From DATBGZ01 sp036557785 (GTDB taxonomy: Bacteria > Actinomycetota > Actinomycetes > Mycobacteriales > Micromonosporaceae), in NCBI GenBank assembly GCA_036557785.1, contig DATBGZ010000068.1, positions 46,528 through 110,527 of the forward strand: a stretch of DNA of 64,000 bases, read 5' to 3'. The notes beneath the pieces were generated by a model, which worked only from the letters and a program-made list of their open reading frames with translations, was not told where the DNA came from and searched no databases. The position numbers and the translations under genes were made by a program. This document shows positions 8,010 to 16,141 of the stretch, piece by piece (positions within the stretch are counted from its first letter, which is position 1; each line of letters begins with the position of its first letter).

Positions 8010-9116
8010 ATGGCTCAGGCTGTCATCCCGTCCCGCCCCGACCAGCCGCTGCTCACGCCCACCGTGGGCGAGCGCGCGCCGCTGGTGAGCGGGGACCGGC
8101 CGGAGGTCCCCGGCTTGGTGGACCGGTTCGGGCGCGTCGCGACCGACCTGCGGGTCTCGCTCACCGACCGCTGCAACCTGCGCTGCACGTACTGCATGCC
8201 CGAGGAGGGCCTCGCGTGGCTGCCGCGCCAGACCCTGTTGACCGACGACGAGGTGGTCCGCCTGGTGGGGATCGCCGTCCAGCTGCTCGGGGTGACCGAG
8301 GTCCGCTTCACGGGGGGCGAGCCGCTGCTGCGCCCAGGCCTGGTTGACATCGTGACCCGCTGCGCCGGGCTGACCCCCCGCCCGCAGCTCTCGCTCACCA
8401 CCAACGGGATCGGGCTGGACCGGGTCGCTGGGGCGTTGCACGCCGCGGGACTGGACCGCGTGAATGTCTCACTCGACACGCTGCGCGCCGATCGCTTCGC
8501 CACGCTCACGCACCGGGCCCGGCTCGACGATGTGCTGGCAGGGCTGCACGCGGCCGACGCCGCGGGCCTGCGGCCCGTGAAGATCAACTCCGTGCTGATG
8601 CGGGGGATCAACGACGACGAGGCGGCAGACCTGCTGCGCTTCGCGCTCGAGCATGGCTACGAACTGCGGTTCATCGAGCAGATGCCGCTCGACGCTCAGC
8701 ATTCCTGGCGCCGGGGGGAGATGATCGAGGCCAGCGACATCCTGGCTCAACTCCAGGCGGCGTTCACGCTCGAACCCGACCCTCGGGAGCGCGGCGCGGC
8801 CCCGGCCCAGACGTGGCTCGTGGCCGGACACTCCGATGTGGACGGTGGCTCAGCGCGGGTCGGCGTGATCGCCAGCGTGACGCGGCCGTTCTGCGGCGCC
8901 TGCGACCGGACCCGGCTCACCGCCGACGGTCAGGTGCGCAACTGCCTGTTCGGGCAGGAGGAGACGGACCTGCGCGGACTCTTGCGGTCCGATGCCGCCG
9001 ACGACGCGGTCGCCGACGCCTGGCGCGGCGCGATGTGGGCCAAACACGCTGGCCATGGCATCGACGACCCCACATTTCTGCAGCCATCCCGCCCGATGTC
9101 CGCGATCGGCGGCTGA
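8010..9116 (+). CDS. moaA: GTP 3',8-cyclase MoaA
   Basis: A 368-residue radical SAM enzyme catalysing the first step of molybdopterin synthesis, GTP to 3',8-cyclo-7,8-dihydro-GTP. The N-terminal SAM-binding cluster motif CNLRCTYCMPEEGL is intact, as are FTGGEPLLRPGL and TTNGIGL. The C-terminal second 4Fe-4S cluster ligands are in RPFCGACDRTRLTADGQVRNCLF, and the protein ends with the conserved GG tail (SAIGG) that must insert into the active site. It is full length. Transcription probably starts at the ATG (TAGGGT box 6 nt upstream). The molybdopterin made here would serve the formate dehydrogenase encoded at the left of the window. Confidence 0.95.
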   Translation: MAQAVIPSRPDQPLLTPTVGERAPLVSGDRPEVPGLVDRFGRVATDLRVSLTDRCNLRCTYCMPEEGLAWLPRQTLLTDDEVVRLVGIAVQLLGVTEVRFTGGEPLLRPGLVDIVTRCAGLTPRPQLSLTTNGIGLDRVAGALHAAGLDRVNVSLDTLRADRFATLTHRARLDDVLAGLHAADAAGLRPVKINSVLMRGINDDEAADLLRFALEHGYELRFIEQMPLDAQHSWRRGEMIEASDILAQLQAAFTLEPDPRERGAAPAQTWLVAGHSDVDGGSARVGVIASVTRPFCGACDRTRLTADGQVRNCLFGQEETDLRGLLRSDAADDAVADAWRGAMWAKHAGHGIDDPTFLQPSRPMSAIGG

Positions 9117-9127
9117 CCTCCCGGCGC

Positions 9128-9280
9128 CCCGAAAAGCGACTTGTTGGGCGCCGTCGGCGCTTGCGACAGCCCCGAAAGTGACTTTCTGGGTGGCGCTGGG
9201 CGTCGGGCATGCCCTGGAAGTGACTTGTTGGGTGGCGCCGGGCGTCGGGCATGGCCTCGAAGGTGACGTACGGGGGCTTG
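9128..9280. repeat. Tandem 42-bp repeat, four diverged units, left of the DUF559 gene
   Basis: Four contiguous units recur with a 42/42/43-bp period, aligned on GAC at 9138, 9180, 9222 and 9265. The best conserved core is the near-palindrome GAAAGTGACTTTC followed by TGGGTGGCG and GGGCGTCGGGCATG. Units are contiguous, with no unique spacers, so this is not a CRISPR array. It fills the gap between moaA and the convergent DUF559 gene. Two more units of the same family lie on the other side of that gene at 10275-10340. Confidence 0.8.
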
Positions 9281-9284
9281 CGGG

Positions 9285-10172
9285 CTACCGCAGCCGCAGC
9301 GCGGCGCGAAGCTCCCTCGCCAGGCCGGGCAGGTCGTCGCGCAGGCGCTGGGACGTGACGACCAGAACCGTCCACCCCAGACTCGCCAGGGCGCTGAGCC
9401 TGCGCCGGTCCGCGTGGACCTGCGCCGGGGAGCCGACGTGCCAGAGGCCGTCGTACTCGATGGCGACTCTTCGCTCGGGCCAGGCCAGGTCGACCCGAGC
9501 CACAAAGCGGCCGTTGGCGTCGTAGATAGCGTGCTGGACCGCTGGCGGCCGCAGCCCGCCGAGCGTGAGCCTGACCCGCAGCCGTGACTCCTGCGGTGAC
9601 TCGGCCCGGCGGTCCACAAGGGACAGCGCCTTCTCGAAACGCCGCGTGCCGCGCTCGCCGCTGAGCCCCCGGTGATCGAGAAGTGCGGCGAGCTCGGGTG
9701 CCGTGACCCGACCCAGGGCGAGCAGGCGATCCATCCAGACAACGCATTCAACGGGGTCGAGCCAGCACGCGAGATCCCAGCATGTGCGGGCAGGGGAGGT
9801 CACCGGGATGCGTCCGTGCTCCACCCGGTCCGCCTCGGCTAGGCTCCCGCGATGGACGACGATGCCGGCATGCCGGCACGGCAGTGCCGAGGACGGGATG
9901 AGCAACTCCACGGGATCGGCGGGTCCGCCCAATTGTGCGCCGAGGAGCGTCGCTGCGGACCGACCCGCGATGGTGGCGCCGGGTGGGCCGAGGAACGCGA
10001 CCACGGCCGCGAACCTGATCGTGGGGGTGACGTCGAGCGAGGCATCCGCGTAGACGCCTCGGAACAGCCGCTGCCACGAACGCGACCGCAGCCGATCGGG
10101 TGTGAGCAGACCGGAGGCGATCGCGTCCCGGGCCAGGAAGACTCTGCCCGTCAAGATCGATGGGGTGACCAC
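9285..10172 (-). CDS. AbiEi-N-like / DUF559 endonuclease-fold protein
   Basis: A protein of about 295 residues. The N-terminal half (AIASGLLTPDRLRSRSWQRLFRGVYAD) resembles the winged-helix N-terminal domain shared with AbiEi-type antitoxins. The C-terminal half has the DUF559/Vsr-like restriction-endonuclease fold signature: FVARVDLAWPERRVAIEYDG (D...E-x-D, the metal-binding core), then WHVGSPAQVHADRRRLSALASLGW. This family is abundant and often multicopy in actinobacteria; its function is not established, with nuclease or phage-defence roles proposed by fold. I chose GTG 10172 because a weak AAGGCT -10 box lies 7 nt upstream; a TTG at 10220 is possible. No cognate AbiEii toxin gene is adjacent. 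Confidence 0.72.
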   Translation of the reverse strand: MVTPSILTGRVFLARDAIASGLLTPDRLRSRSWQRLFRGVYADASLDVTPTIRFAAVVAFLGPPGATIAGRSAATLLGAQLGGPADPVELLIPSSALPCRHAGIVVHRGSLAEADRVEHGRIPVTSPARTCWDLACWLDPVECVVWMDRLLALGRVTAPELAALLDHRGLSGERGTRRFEKALSLVDRRAESPQESRLRVRLTLGGLRPPAVQHAIYDANGRFVARVDLAWPERRVAIEYDGLWHVGSPAQVHADRRRLSALASLGWTVLVVTSQRLRDDLPGLARELRAALRLR

Positions 10173-10224
10173 GGGCCAGAGCCTTGTCCCGCGACCGCGT
10201 CTCGTCGACCCGTCGAGCAAGATC

Positions 10225-10252
10225 TGTGGACAACCTGGCGGGGTGTGGATAA
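10225..10252 (-). promoter_or_regulatory. Two DnaA boxes upstream of the DUF559 gene
   Basis: On the minus strand TTGTCCACA (10225-10233) and TTATCCACA (10244-10252) are perfect DnaA nonamers in the same orientation, 19 bp apart, 53-80 bases upstream of the DUF559 start. A paired arrangement is far less likely by chance than one box. It may control the gene or act as a DnaA-binding locus away from oriC; no AT-rich unwinding region or dnaA/dnaN gene is nearby, so it is not an origin. Confidence 0.55.
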
Positions 10253-10274
10253 CCGGCGCATTTCCGGTCGCGGC

Positions 10275-10340
10275 GCCAGAAGCTCACTTCTCGGGCGCTC
10301 ATGGGCCATGCGGATGCCCCAAAAGTGACTTTCAGGGCGG
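10275..10340. repeat. Two further units of the 42-bp repeat, right of the DUF559 gene
   Basis: The central triplets at 10285 and 10327 are exactly 42 bp apart. The second unit starts CCCCAAAAGTGACTTTCAGG and matches the best left-side unit at about 21 of 24 positions. The DUF559 gene is therefore bracketed by the same repeat family on both sides, in the same orientation. Confidence 0.7.
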
Positions 10341-10470
10341 TGAGAGGGGTCGTGCGGGGCCTGGTGCGGGTGGTGAGAGGGGCCGTGCTGGTGCGGGCGG
10401 TGAGAGGGGCCCCGTGCGCGGGGGGTCGTGCCGGGGGGGCGTGCGGGGGCGTGCGGAGTCCTGACGCGGG
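10339..10470. repeat. G-rich low-complexity tandem repeat
   Basis: GGTGAGAGGGG occurs three times (10339, 10372, 10399) within a strongly G-rich, C-poor stretch that continues as runs of G up to about 10470. Several G-tracts could form quadruplexes on the plus strand. With the flanking 42-bp units it makes up the gene-free stretch between the DUF559 gene and moaD; I see no credible coding sequence there. Confidence 0.6.
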
Positions 10471-10533
10471 CCGTGAGGAGGCCGGTGCGGGCCCGGTACG
10501 GGCCGTGGCCGAGGGCGGCAGGGGGAGAGCAGT

Positions 10534-10782
10534 ATGTACCTCGTGCCCACGGTCCGCTACTTCGCCTCGGCCCGGGCTGCCGCCGGGGTCAACGAAGAGG
10601 TTGTGCCGGCCGAGACGCTCGGTACCCTGCGCGCCAGTCTGGCCGAGGCTCACGGTGAGCGCCTCGCCGCGGTGCTGCGGGTAGCGAGCTTCCTCGTCGA
10701 CGGGCTGCCGTGCCGGGACCCCGAGACGGCCCTGCCCGTGAACGGGACGGTCGACGTGCTGCCGCCCTTCGCGGGAGGTTGA
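10534..10782 (+). CDS. moaD: Molybdopterin synthase sulfur carrier subunit (MoaD-type)
   Basis: An 82-residue ubiquitin-fold sulfur carrier. The fold is seen in VRYFASARAAAGVNEE, LRASLAEAHGERL and VNGTVDVLPPFAGG, ending in the diagnostic C-terminal Gly-Gly that is adenylated and thiocarboxylated before donating sulfur to precursor Z. A ThiS role cannot be fully excluded, but the YFASAR motif and proximity to moaA favour MoaD. The ATG is preceded by GGGGGAGAG. No moaE is seen in the window. Confidence 0.85.
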   Translation: MYLVPTVRYFASARAAAGVNEEVVPAETLGTLRASLAEAHGERLAAVLRVASFLVDGLPCRDPETALPVNGTVDVLPPFAGG

Positions 10783-10897
10783 CCCCCCCGCGCGGGTATC
10801 GCGATCCTCCGCCCGAGCCGGCCCCAACCCTCGTCGGTAGGTTGACCCCGATGGGTCGCTCGGCGTGGGGGTGGGACGAGGCCGTGGGCAGGAGTTC

Positions 10898-12181
10898 ATG
10901 ACCGTCGCCTTGTTTGGGCTGGCCGTGCTCGTGGTCGGGGCCGGGCACTACTACCTGTGGCGACGGCTGGTTCGCGCCACCACGACCTCGCCGCGGCTGC
11001 GCCGGGTCGGGCTCTGGGTTCTCGCTGGCCTACTGGCGCTGACTTGCGCCGCGTTGGTCGGAACCCGGGCGCTGCCCCGCGAGGTCGCCCAGGCCCTCGC
11101 CTGGCCCGGGTATGTCTGGCTCGGCGTCTTCTTCTACCTGCTCGTCGTCCTGGCGGTGCTCGAGATTCCCGCGCTCGTGGTGGGCCTGGCCCTGCGCCAC
11201 GCCGCTCGCCGCGGTGGACGGGCGCTCGCCGTCCCTGCCCCGGCCCTGGCCGCGTCCGAGCGCACCGAGCCCGTCCCCGACCCGGGCCCGGCGCCGGTCG
11301 GCGGGCTTGCGGTACCGCCCGGGTCGATCCCCGACGCCGGAGCCGACCGCTACCGCAGCCGCCGGGTGTTCCTCGCCCGGACCGTGGCGCTGACCGCGGG
11401 AGCGGCCGCCGTCGGACTCGTCGGACCTGGTCTGCGCTGCGCGCTCGGCATGCCGCAACTGCGGCGGATCCAGATCCCACTCGCCAAGCTGCCAGCGGGT
11501 GCGGACGGGGTACGGATCGCGTTGGTTGCCGACATCCACCTCGGCCCGCTCAACGGTGCCGGCCGGACCGCCCGTATCGTGGACATGATCAACGGCCTGG
11601 ACGCCGACCTGATCGCGGTGGTTGGCGATCTCGTCGATGGTTCGGTTGCCGAGCTCGGGTCCGCCGCCGCCCCGCTGGTGAAGCTGCGCAGCCGGCTCGG
11701 CACGTTCTTCGTGACTGGTAACCATGAGTACTACTCCGGCTATCAGGAGTGGATCGAGGAGGTCGCCCGGCTCGGCATGCGGCCGCTGCGCAACGAGCGG
11801 GTCGAGCTTCCCGGCGGTCTGGACCTAGCCGGCGTCAACGACGTGACCGGAAGGACGTACGGCGACGGCCCGAACGTCGAGGCCGCCCTCGCCGGGCGCG
11901 ACCTCGCGCGACCCGTGGTGTTGCTGGCCCACCAGCCCGTACAGGCGCACGATGCCGCCCGCCACGGCGTCGACCTGCAGTTGTCGGGGCACACGCACGG
12001 CGGGCAGATGGCGCCGTTCCAACTCGTGGTCCGCGCCAGCGGGCAGCCGGTGGTCAGCGGCCTCGGCGAGGTCGACGGCATGCCTGTCTATGTCACCAAC
12101 GGCGCCGGCTTCTGGGGCCCGCCGGTACGGGTCGGGGCTCCCCCCGACGTGACGCTCGTCCTCCTGCGCACCGCCGGCTGA
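10898..12181 (+). CDS. Membrane-anchored metallophosphoesterase (YkuE/calcineurin-like)
   Basis: A 427-residue protein with three predicted N-terminal membrane segments (about residues 3-20, 38-56 and 68-92), a variable linker, and an internal signal-like stretch SRRVFLARTVALTAGAAAVG that resembles a twin-arginine signal, followed by the phosphoesterase domain outside the membrane. All metal-binding blocks are intact: ADIHLGP, GDLVDGS, GNHEYY, and GHTHGGQ near the end. Relatives include lipid-tail-linked UDP-sugar or phospholipid phosphoesterases; the substrate here is not known. The start is at ATG 10898 after GGCAGGAG. Confidence 0.85.
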   Translation: MTVALFGLAVLVVGAGHYYLWRRLVRATTTSPRLRRVGLWVLAGLLALTCAALVGTRALPREVAQALAWPGYVWLGVFFYLLVVLAVLEIPALVVGLALRHAARRGGRALAVPAPALAASERTEPVPDPGPAPVGGLAVPPGSIPDAGADRYRSRRVFLARTVALTAGAAAVGLVGPGLRCALGMPQLRRIQIPLAKLPAGADGVRIALVADIHLGPLNGAGRTARIVDMINGLDADLIAVVGDLVDGSVAELGSAAAPLVKLRSRLGTFFVTGNHEYYSGYQEWIEEVARLGMRPLRNERVELPGGLDLAGVNDVTGRTYGDGPNVEAALAGRDLARPVVLLAHQPVQAHDAARHGVDLQLSGHTHGGQMAPFQLVVRASGQPVVSGLGEVDGMPVYVTNGAGFWGPPVRVGAPPDVTLVLLRTAG

Positions 12182-12285
12182 TCGCCGTTCGCGCCGGCCG
12201 CCGTACCGGTCGGCTGCGCGGCGCGACACGACGCGAACACGGCGGGTCCACGGAATCGGTGCCTCGATGGGAGAGGATGCCGTGC

Positions 12286-15200
12286 GTGCGCGCGTCGACG
12301 CCCTGGGTCGCCGATCTTCATGTCCACTCGCGGTACTCGCGCGCGTGCAGCCGGGATCTGGAGCTGCCAAACCTCGCGTGGTGGGCGCAGCGCAAGGGGA
12401 TCACGCTGCTCGGCACGGGCGACTTCACGCACCCGGCGTGGTACGAGCACCTGCGCGAGCACCTGGTGCCCGCCGAACCGGGTCTGTTCCGGCTGCACCC
12501 CGACCGGGAGACGGAGGTGGCGCGTCGCCTGCCGGCCAACCTGCACGCCACGGTGCGGTTTCTCCTCTCCGCGGAGATCTCGACGATCTACAAGCGCGAC
12601 GGGAAGACCCGCAAGGTGCATCACCTGGTGTACCTGCCCGACTTCGACGCGGCGGCACGGTTCAACGCGCGGCTGGGGCGCGGCAGTGACGGCGGGCCCG
12701 GCGCAGCGCAGATCCGGGGACTGGGCGGCAACCTGGGCTCGGATGGCCGGCCGATCCTGGGACTGGACTCGCGCGATCTGCTCGAGGTGACGCTGGAGGC
12801 GAGCCCAGCCGCGTTCCTGGTGCCCGCGCACATCTGGACGCCATGGTTCTCCGCGCTCGGGTCGAAGTCGGGGTTCGACGCGATCGCCGATTGCTACGCC
12901 GATCTCGCGGGCCACATCCATGCCGTGGAGACCGGGCTGAGCTCCGATCCCGAGATGAACTGGCGACTGTCCACACTGGACCAATACCAGCTCGTCTCCA
13001 ACTCCGACGCGCACTCGCCCCAGGCACTGGCCCGGGAGGCGACCCTGCTGGAGACGGGACTGGACTACGCGTCGGTGAGGCGCGCGCTGGAGACCGGCGA
13101 TGGCCTGGCCGGAACGATCGAGTTCTTCCCCGAGGAGGGCAAGTACCACGCCGACGGGCATCGCGTCTGCGGTGTGTGCTGGGAGCCGGCACAGACTCGT
13201 GCGGCGGGCGGAGTGTGTCCCGAGTGTGGCAAGCCACTGACGGTCGGGGTCCTGCACCGGGTGGAGGAACTCGCCGATCGGCCGCTCGGGCACCGATCGA
13301 CCGACCGTCCACCCGCGACACATCTGATCCAGCTCCACGAGATCCTCGGCGAGCTGTACGGCGTCGGCGCGAAGAGCAAGTCGGTGCAGGGCCGCATCGC
13401 TGAGCTCGCGGCTCGCCTCGGCAGCGAGCTGGACATCCTGATCAACGTCGAGATCGAGCAGATCGCCCGCGCCGGCGGCGACCGGCTCGGCGAGGCGATC
13501 GGCGGGTTGCGGGCGGGGCGGGTGCATCGCCGTCCCGGCTACGACGGGGAGTATGGCGTGATCCGCCTGCTGAACGCGGGATCGACGGACTCCGGCGCGT
13601 CGAGGGGCCAGGCACTCTTCGACGTGCCCCAGGTCGACGCGGCAAAGCACGCCGCGCAGAAGTCAGCCCCCGGGGCTGAGCAGGCCGAGCCTGCCCCGGC
13701 GCGGCCGGTGCCCGGCCAACGCACGCGAGGGCGGTTAGGCCGCCGCCGTACGGGCACGCCGGGGCCGCAGCCCCCACTCGCGGAGCCGGCCTCGCCGCAC
13801 CAGCCGTGGGAGCCGGTGCTCTCCGGCATGGAGGAGGTCGGCAGTGGCCTGCTCGATCGGCTGGACGCGCTGCAGCGGGTCGCGGCCAGCGCCCCGAGCG
13901 GGGCGTTGTTGGTGGTCGCGGGTCCGGGCACGGGCAAGACCCGTACCCTCACCCACCGCATCGCGTACCTGTGCGCGGAGCTCTCCGTGCCACCACGGCA
14001 GTGCCTGGCGATCACGTTCACCCGACGCGCGGCCGACGAGATGCGCGAGCGGCTCGACGCGTTGCTGGGCGAGGCGGCCTCGGGCGTGACGGTGGCGACG
14101 TTCCACGCACTCGGACTGCAGGTCCTGCGTGACCACGCCGCCGCGGCCGGTCTGTCGCCGGACTTCACCGTGGCCGACGAGGCGTCGCGCCCCCCGGCCG
14201 CGGCCAGGGTGGCGGACCCGGACGCGTACCGCAAGCTGCTGCGCGAGGCGAACCAGGTCGACCTCGACGAGCTGGTGACGCTCGCGCGCGATCTGCTACG
14301 CGACGACCCACAGCTCGCCGACCGGTACCACGCTCGGTGGCCATGGATATTCGTCGACGAGTACCAGGACGTCGACGCCGATCAGTACGAACTGCTGCGG
14401 GCCCTCGTCCCGCCCCGCGGCAACATCTGCGCGATCGGCGACCCGGACCAGTCGATCTATTCGTTCCGGGGCTCGGACGTCGGGTTCTTCCTGCGATTCT
14501 CCCAGGACTTCCCGGAGGCGCGGGTCGTCCGGCTGGCCCGCAACTACCGCTCGACGGCGCCGATTGTCGCGGCCGCCGGGCAGGTCATCGCGGCGTCGTC
14601 GCTCGTGCGCGGTCGTCGACTCGAACCCGCGCGCCTGGAGCCTGATGCCCCCGTACCGGGCGTGCACGTGGCGGCGACACCGACCGCGGAAGCGGACTGG
14701 GTGGCGCGCACCATCGAGGGGCTCATCGGCGGAACCTCACACCGCTCCTTCGACACCGGCCGGGTCGACTCGCGAGGTGCTATCCACGATGGACTGTCCT
14801 TTGCCGACATCGTGGTGCTCTACCGTACGGACGCTCAGGCGGCGCCGTTGCTGGAGGCGCTGACCCGGGCGGGGCTGCCGGTGCAGAAGCGGTCCCACAA
14901 CCGGCTCATCGACCGCCGTGCCGTGGCGGCACTCGCGTGGGAACTGCGCTACGAGTCCGAGGACGGTCGCCTCGCCGACCGGGTGCGGGCTGCGGGACGG
15001 GCGTTGGCCGAACGACGCCCGCGCCTGTTCGAGCTGCCCGACCAGGCTCGTGGTCTCCCCGACCGTGACATCGCGGCCCCGGCGGTCCTGCCGGAGGCCG
15101 AGGTGTACGCCGCGGTGGAGTTGCTGCTGCCATTCGCCGAGCGCTACGACGACGACCTGCCCGAGTTCCTACGGGTGCTCGCCACTGGCGCCGAGGTGGA

Positions 15201-15561
15201 CAGCCTCGACCCGCGGGCGCAGGCGCTCACGCTGCTGACGCTGCACGCGGCGAAAGGGCTGGAGTGGCCGGTGGTGTTCGTGGTGGGGTGCGAGGACGGG
15301 CTCTTGCCGCTACGCCTGCCTGGCGGGGACGCGACCGTGGAGCAGATCGCCGAGGAGCGACGCCTCTTCTTCGTCGGCGTCACCCGCGCGCAGCGACGGT
15401 TGTTCCTGTCTCACTGCGCGCGACGCACCCGGCACGGCGCGGATCATCAGCCTCGGCGCACGCCGTTCCTCGATCCGGTCGACCCTGGTCTGCTCGAGCG
15501 CCTCGGCGAGCCCGAGCAGGCGCCGACGACCCCGCGGCACCGCCAGCTACGTCTGCTCTGA
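12286..15561 (+). CDS. EndoQ (PHP endonuclease)-UvrD/Rep helicase fusion
   Basis: A single 1091-residue frame. Residues 1-425 are an endonuclease Q-type PHP nuclease (TIGR00375-like): metal motifs ADLHVHSRYS, GTGDFTHPAW, PAHIWTPWFS, ETGLSSDPEMNW and SNSDAHSP, then EFFPEEGKYH and a Cys4 zinc element (CGVC...CPECGKPL). EndoQ nicks DNA 5' of deaminated bases (uracil, hypoxanthine, xanthine) and AP sites. After a basic Pro-rich linker, residues 530-1091 are a superfamily 1 helicase: Walker A GPGTGKT (about 546), DEYQD (about 689), GDPDQSIYSFRGSD, RNYRST, TLHAAKGLEW and FVGVTRAQRR. GTG 12286 is chosen for the GGGAGAGG placed 9 nt upstream; ATG 12277 is in frame but abuts that site. A nick-and-unwind repair enzyme is the inference. 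Confidence 0.9.
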   Translation: MRASTPWVADLHVHSRYSRACSRDLELPNLAWWAQRKGITLLGTGDFTHPAWYEHLREHLVPAEPGLFRLHPDRETEVARRLPANLHATVRFLLSAEISTIYKRDGKTRKVHHLVYLPDFDAAARFNARLGRGSDGGPGAAQIRGLGGNLGSDGRPILGLDSRDLLEVTLEASPAAFLVPAHIWTPWFSALGSKSGFDAIADCYADLAGHIHAVETGLSSDPEMNWRLSTLDQYQLVSNSDAHSPQALAREATLLETGLDYASVRRALETGDGLAGTIEFFPEEGKYHADGHRVCGVCWEPAQTRAAGGVCPECGKPLTVGVLHRVEELADRPLGHRSTDRPPATHLIQLHEILGELYGVGAKSKSVQGRIAELAARLGSELDILINVEIEQIARAGGDRLGEAIGGLRAGRVHRRPGYDGEYGVIRLLNAGSTDSGASRGQALFDVPQVDAAKHAAQKSAPGAEQAEPAPARPVPGQRTRGRLGRRRTGTPGPQPPLAEPASPHQPWEPVLSGMEEVGSGLLDRLDALQRVAASAPSGALLVVAGPGTGKTRTLTHRIAYLCAELSVPPRQCLAITFTRRAADEMRERLDALLGEAASGVTVATFHALGLQVLRDHAAAAGLSPDFTVADEASRPPAAARVADPDAYRKLLREANQVDLDELVTLARDLLRDDPQLADRYHARWPWIFVDEYQDVDADQYELLRALVPPRGNICAIGDPDQSIYSFRGSDVGFFLRFSQDFPEARVVRLARNYRSTAPIVAAAGQVIAASSLVRGRRLEPARLEPDAPVPGVHVAATPTAEADWVARTIEGLIGGTSHRSFDTGRVDSRGAIHDGLSFADIVVLYRTDAQAAPLLEALTRAGLPVQKRSHNRLIDRRAVAALAWELRYESEDGRLADRVRAAGRALAERRPRLFELPDQARGLPDRDIAAPAVLPEAEVYAAVELLLPFAERYDDDLPEFLRVLATGAEVDSLDPRAQALTLLTLHAAKGLEWPVVFVVGCEDGLLPLRLPGGDATVEQIAEERRLFFVGVTRAQRRLFLSHCARRTRHGADHQPRRTPFLDPVDPGLLERLGEPEQAPTTPRHRQLRLL

Positions 15562-15607
15562 GCCACGAGGCCGTACGGCCTCCAGATGGCCCGCGAGCCG
15601 TATGCGG

Positions 15608-15994
15608 TCAGGCGTCGACGCGGTCGCTCGCCCACACGCGCAGGACGTCCCGCACGGAGATGACGCCGAGTACGTCGTCGTCCTCAAGCACCACCAGGTG
15701 GCGGAAGCCACCGCGCACCATCGCGGCCGCGGCCTCGGCGATGGTCCAGTCGGGCCGGGCGTAGACAACCTCGGATGTCTGATGGTCCGCGGTGCGCTCG
15801 ACATCGGGGTCGAGGCCGTTTCCCACCGCATAGAGGATGTCCCGCTCGGTGATGATGCCGACGCCGGCGCTCTCCGGGTCCTCCACGATCGCGGAGCCCA
15901 CGCGTCGCGTCGTCATCAGCCGAGCTGCCTGGCGCAGAGTGTGCTCGGGTCCCACCGTGATGGCGACCCTCGTCATCGCGTCCCGGACCTTCAT
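15608..15994 (-). CDS. CBS-domain pair protein
   Basis: A 128-residue protein made of two CBS motifs in tandem. CBS1 covers MKVRDAMTRVAITVGPEHTL to GIITERDILYAV; CBS2 covers the segment from YARPDWTIAEAAAAMV to GVISVRDVLRVW. Such stand-alone pairs bind adenine nucleotides and act as energy sensors, but the partner is unknown. The ATG is preceded by GAGGGAG at 9 nt. It is convergent with the EndoQ-helicase gene and divergent from the Fpg gene, and no effector gene sits next to it. Confidence 0.88.
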   Translation of the reverse strand: MKVRDAMTRVAITVGPEHTLRQAARLMTTRRVGSAIVEDPESAGVGIITERDILYAVGNGLDPDVERTADHQTSEVVYARPDWTIAEAAAAMVRGGFRHLVVLEDDDVLGVISVRDVLRVWASDRVDA

Positions 15995-16129
15995 CGCGCA
16001 TCACTCCCTCGGGCTATGCGCGGTGCCTGCTCCGCGCTCCGGCGAACCGCACGGTATGGCCATGGTCACCCGGGGCACTACAAACCTCAAGACCTCAGTC
16101 CGAGAACGCTGTGGCCACGGATCGAGCGG

Positions 16130-16135
16130 TACTGT
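16130..16135 (+). promoter_or_regulatory. -10 box of a leaderless Fpg/Nei transcript
   Basis: TACTGT ends 6 nt before the GTG at 16142 and no ribosome-binding site is visible, supporting that GTG as both transcription and translation start. Confidence 0.45.
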
Positions 16136-16141
16136 AGGCCC

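Noticed and set aside
9128..9280. Possible CRISPR array
   Set aside because: Units are contiguous with a 42-bp period and no unique spacers, they diverge from each other, and no cas gene is present.
9285..10172. AbiE toxin-antitoxin pair
   Set aside because: Only the AbiEi-like N-terminal domain is present; no AbiEii nucleotidyltransferase gene lies next to it.
10225..10252. Replication origin
   Set aside because: Only two DnaA boxes, no AT-rich unwinding element and no dnaA, dnaN, gyrB or rpmH neighbours.
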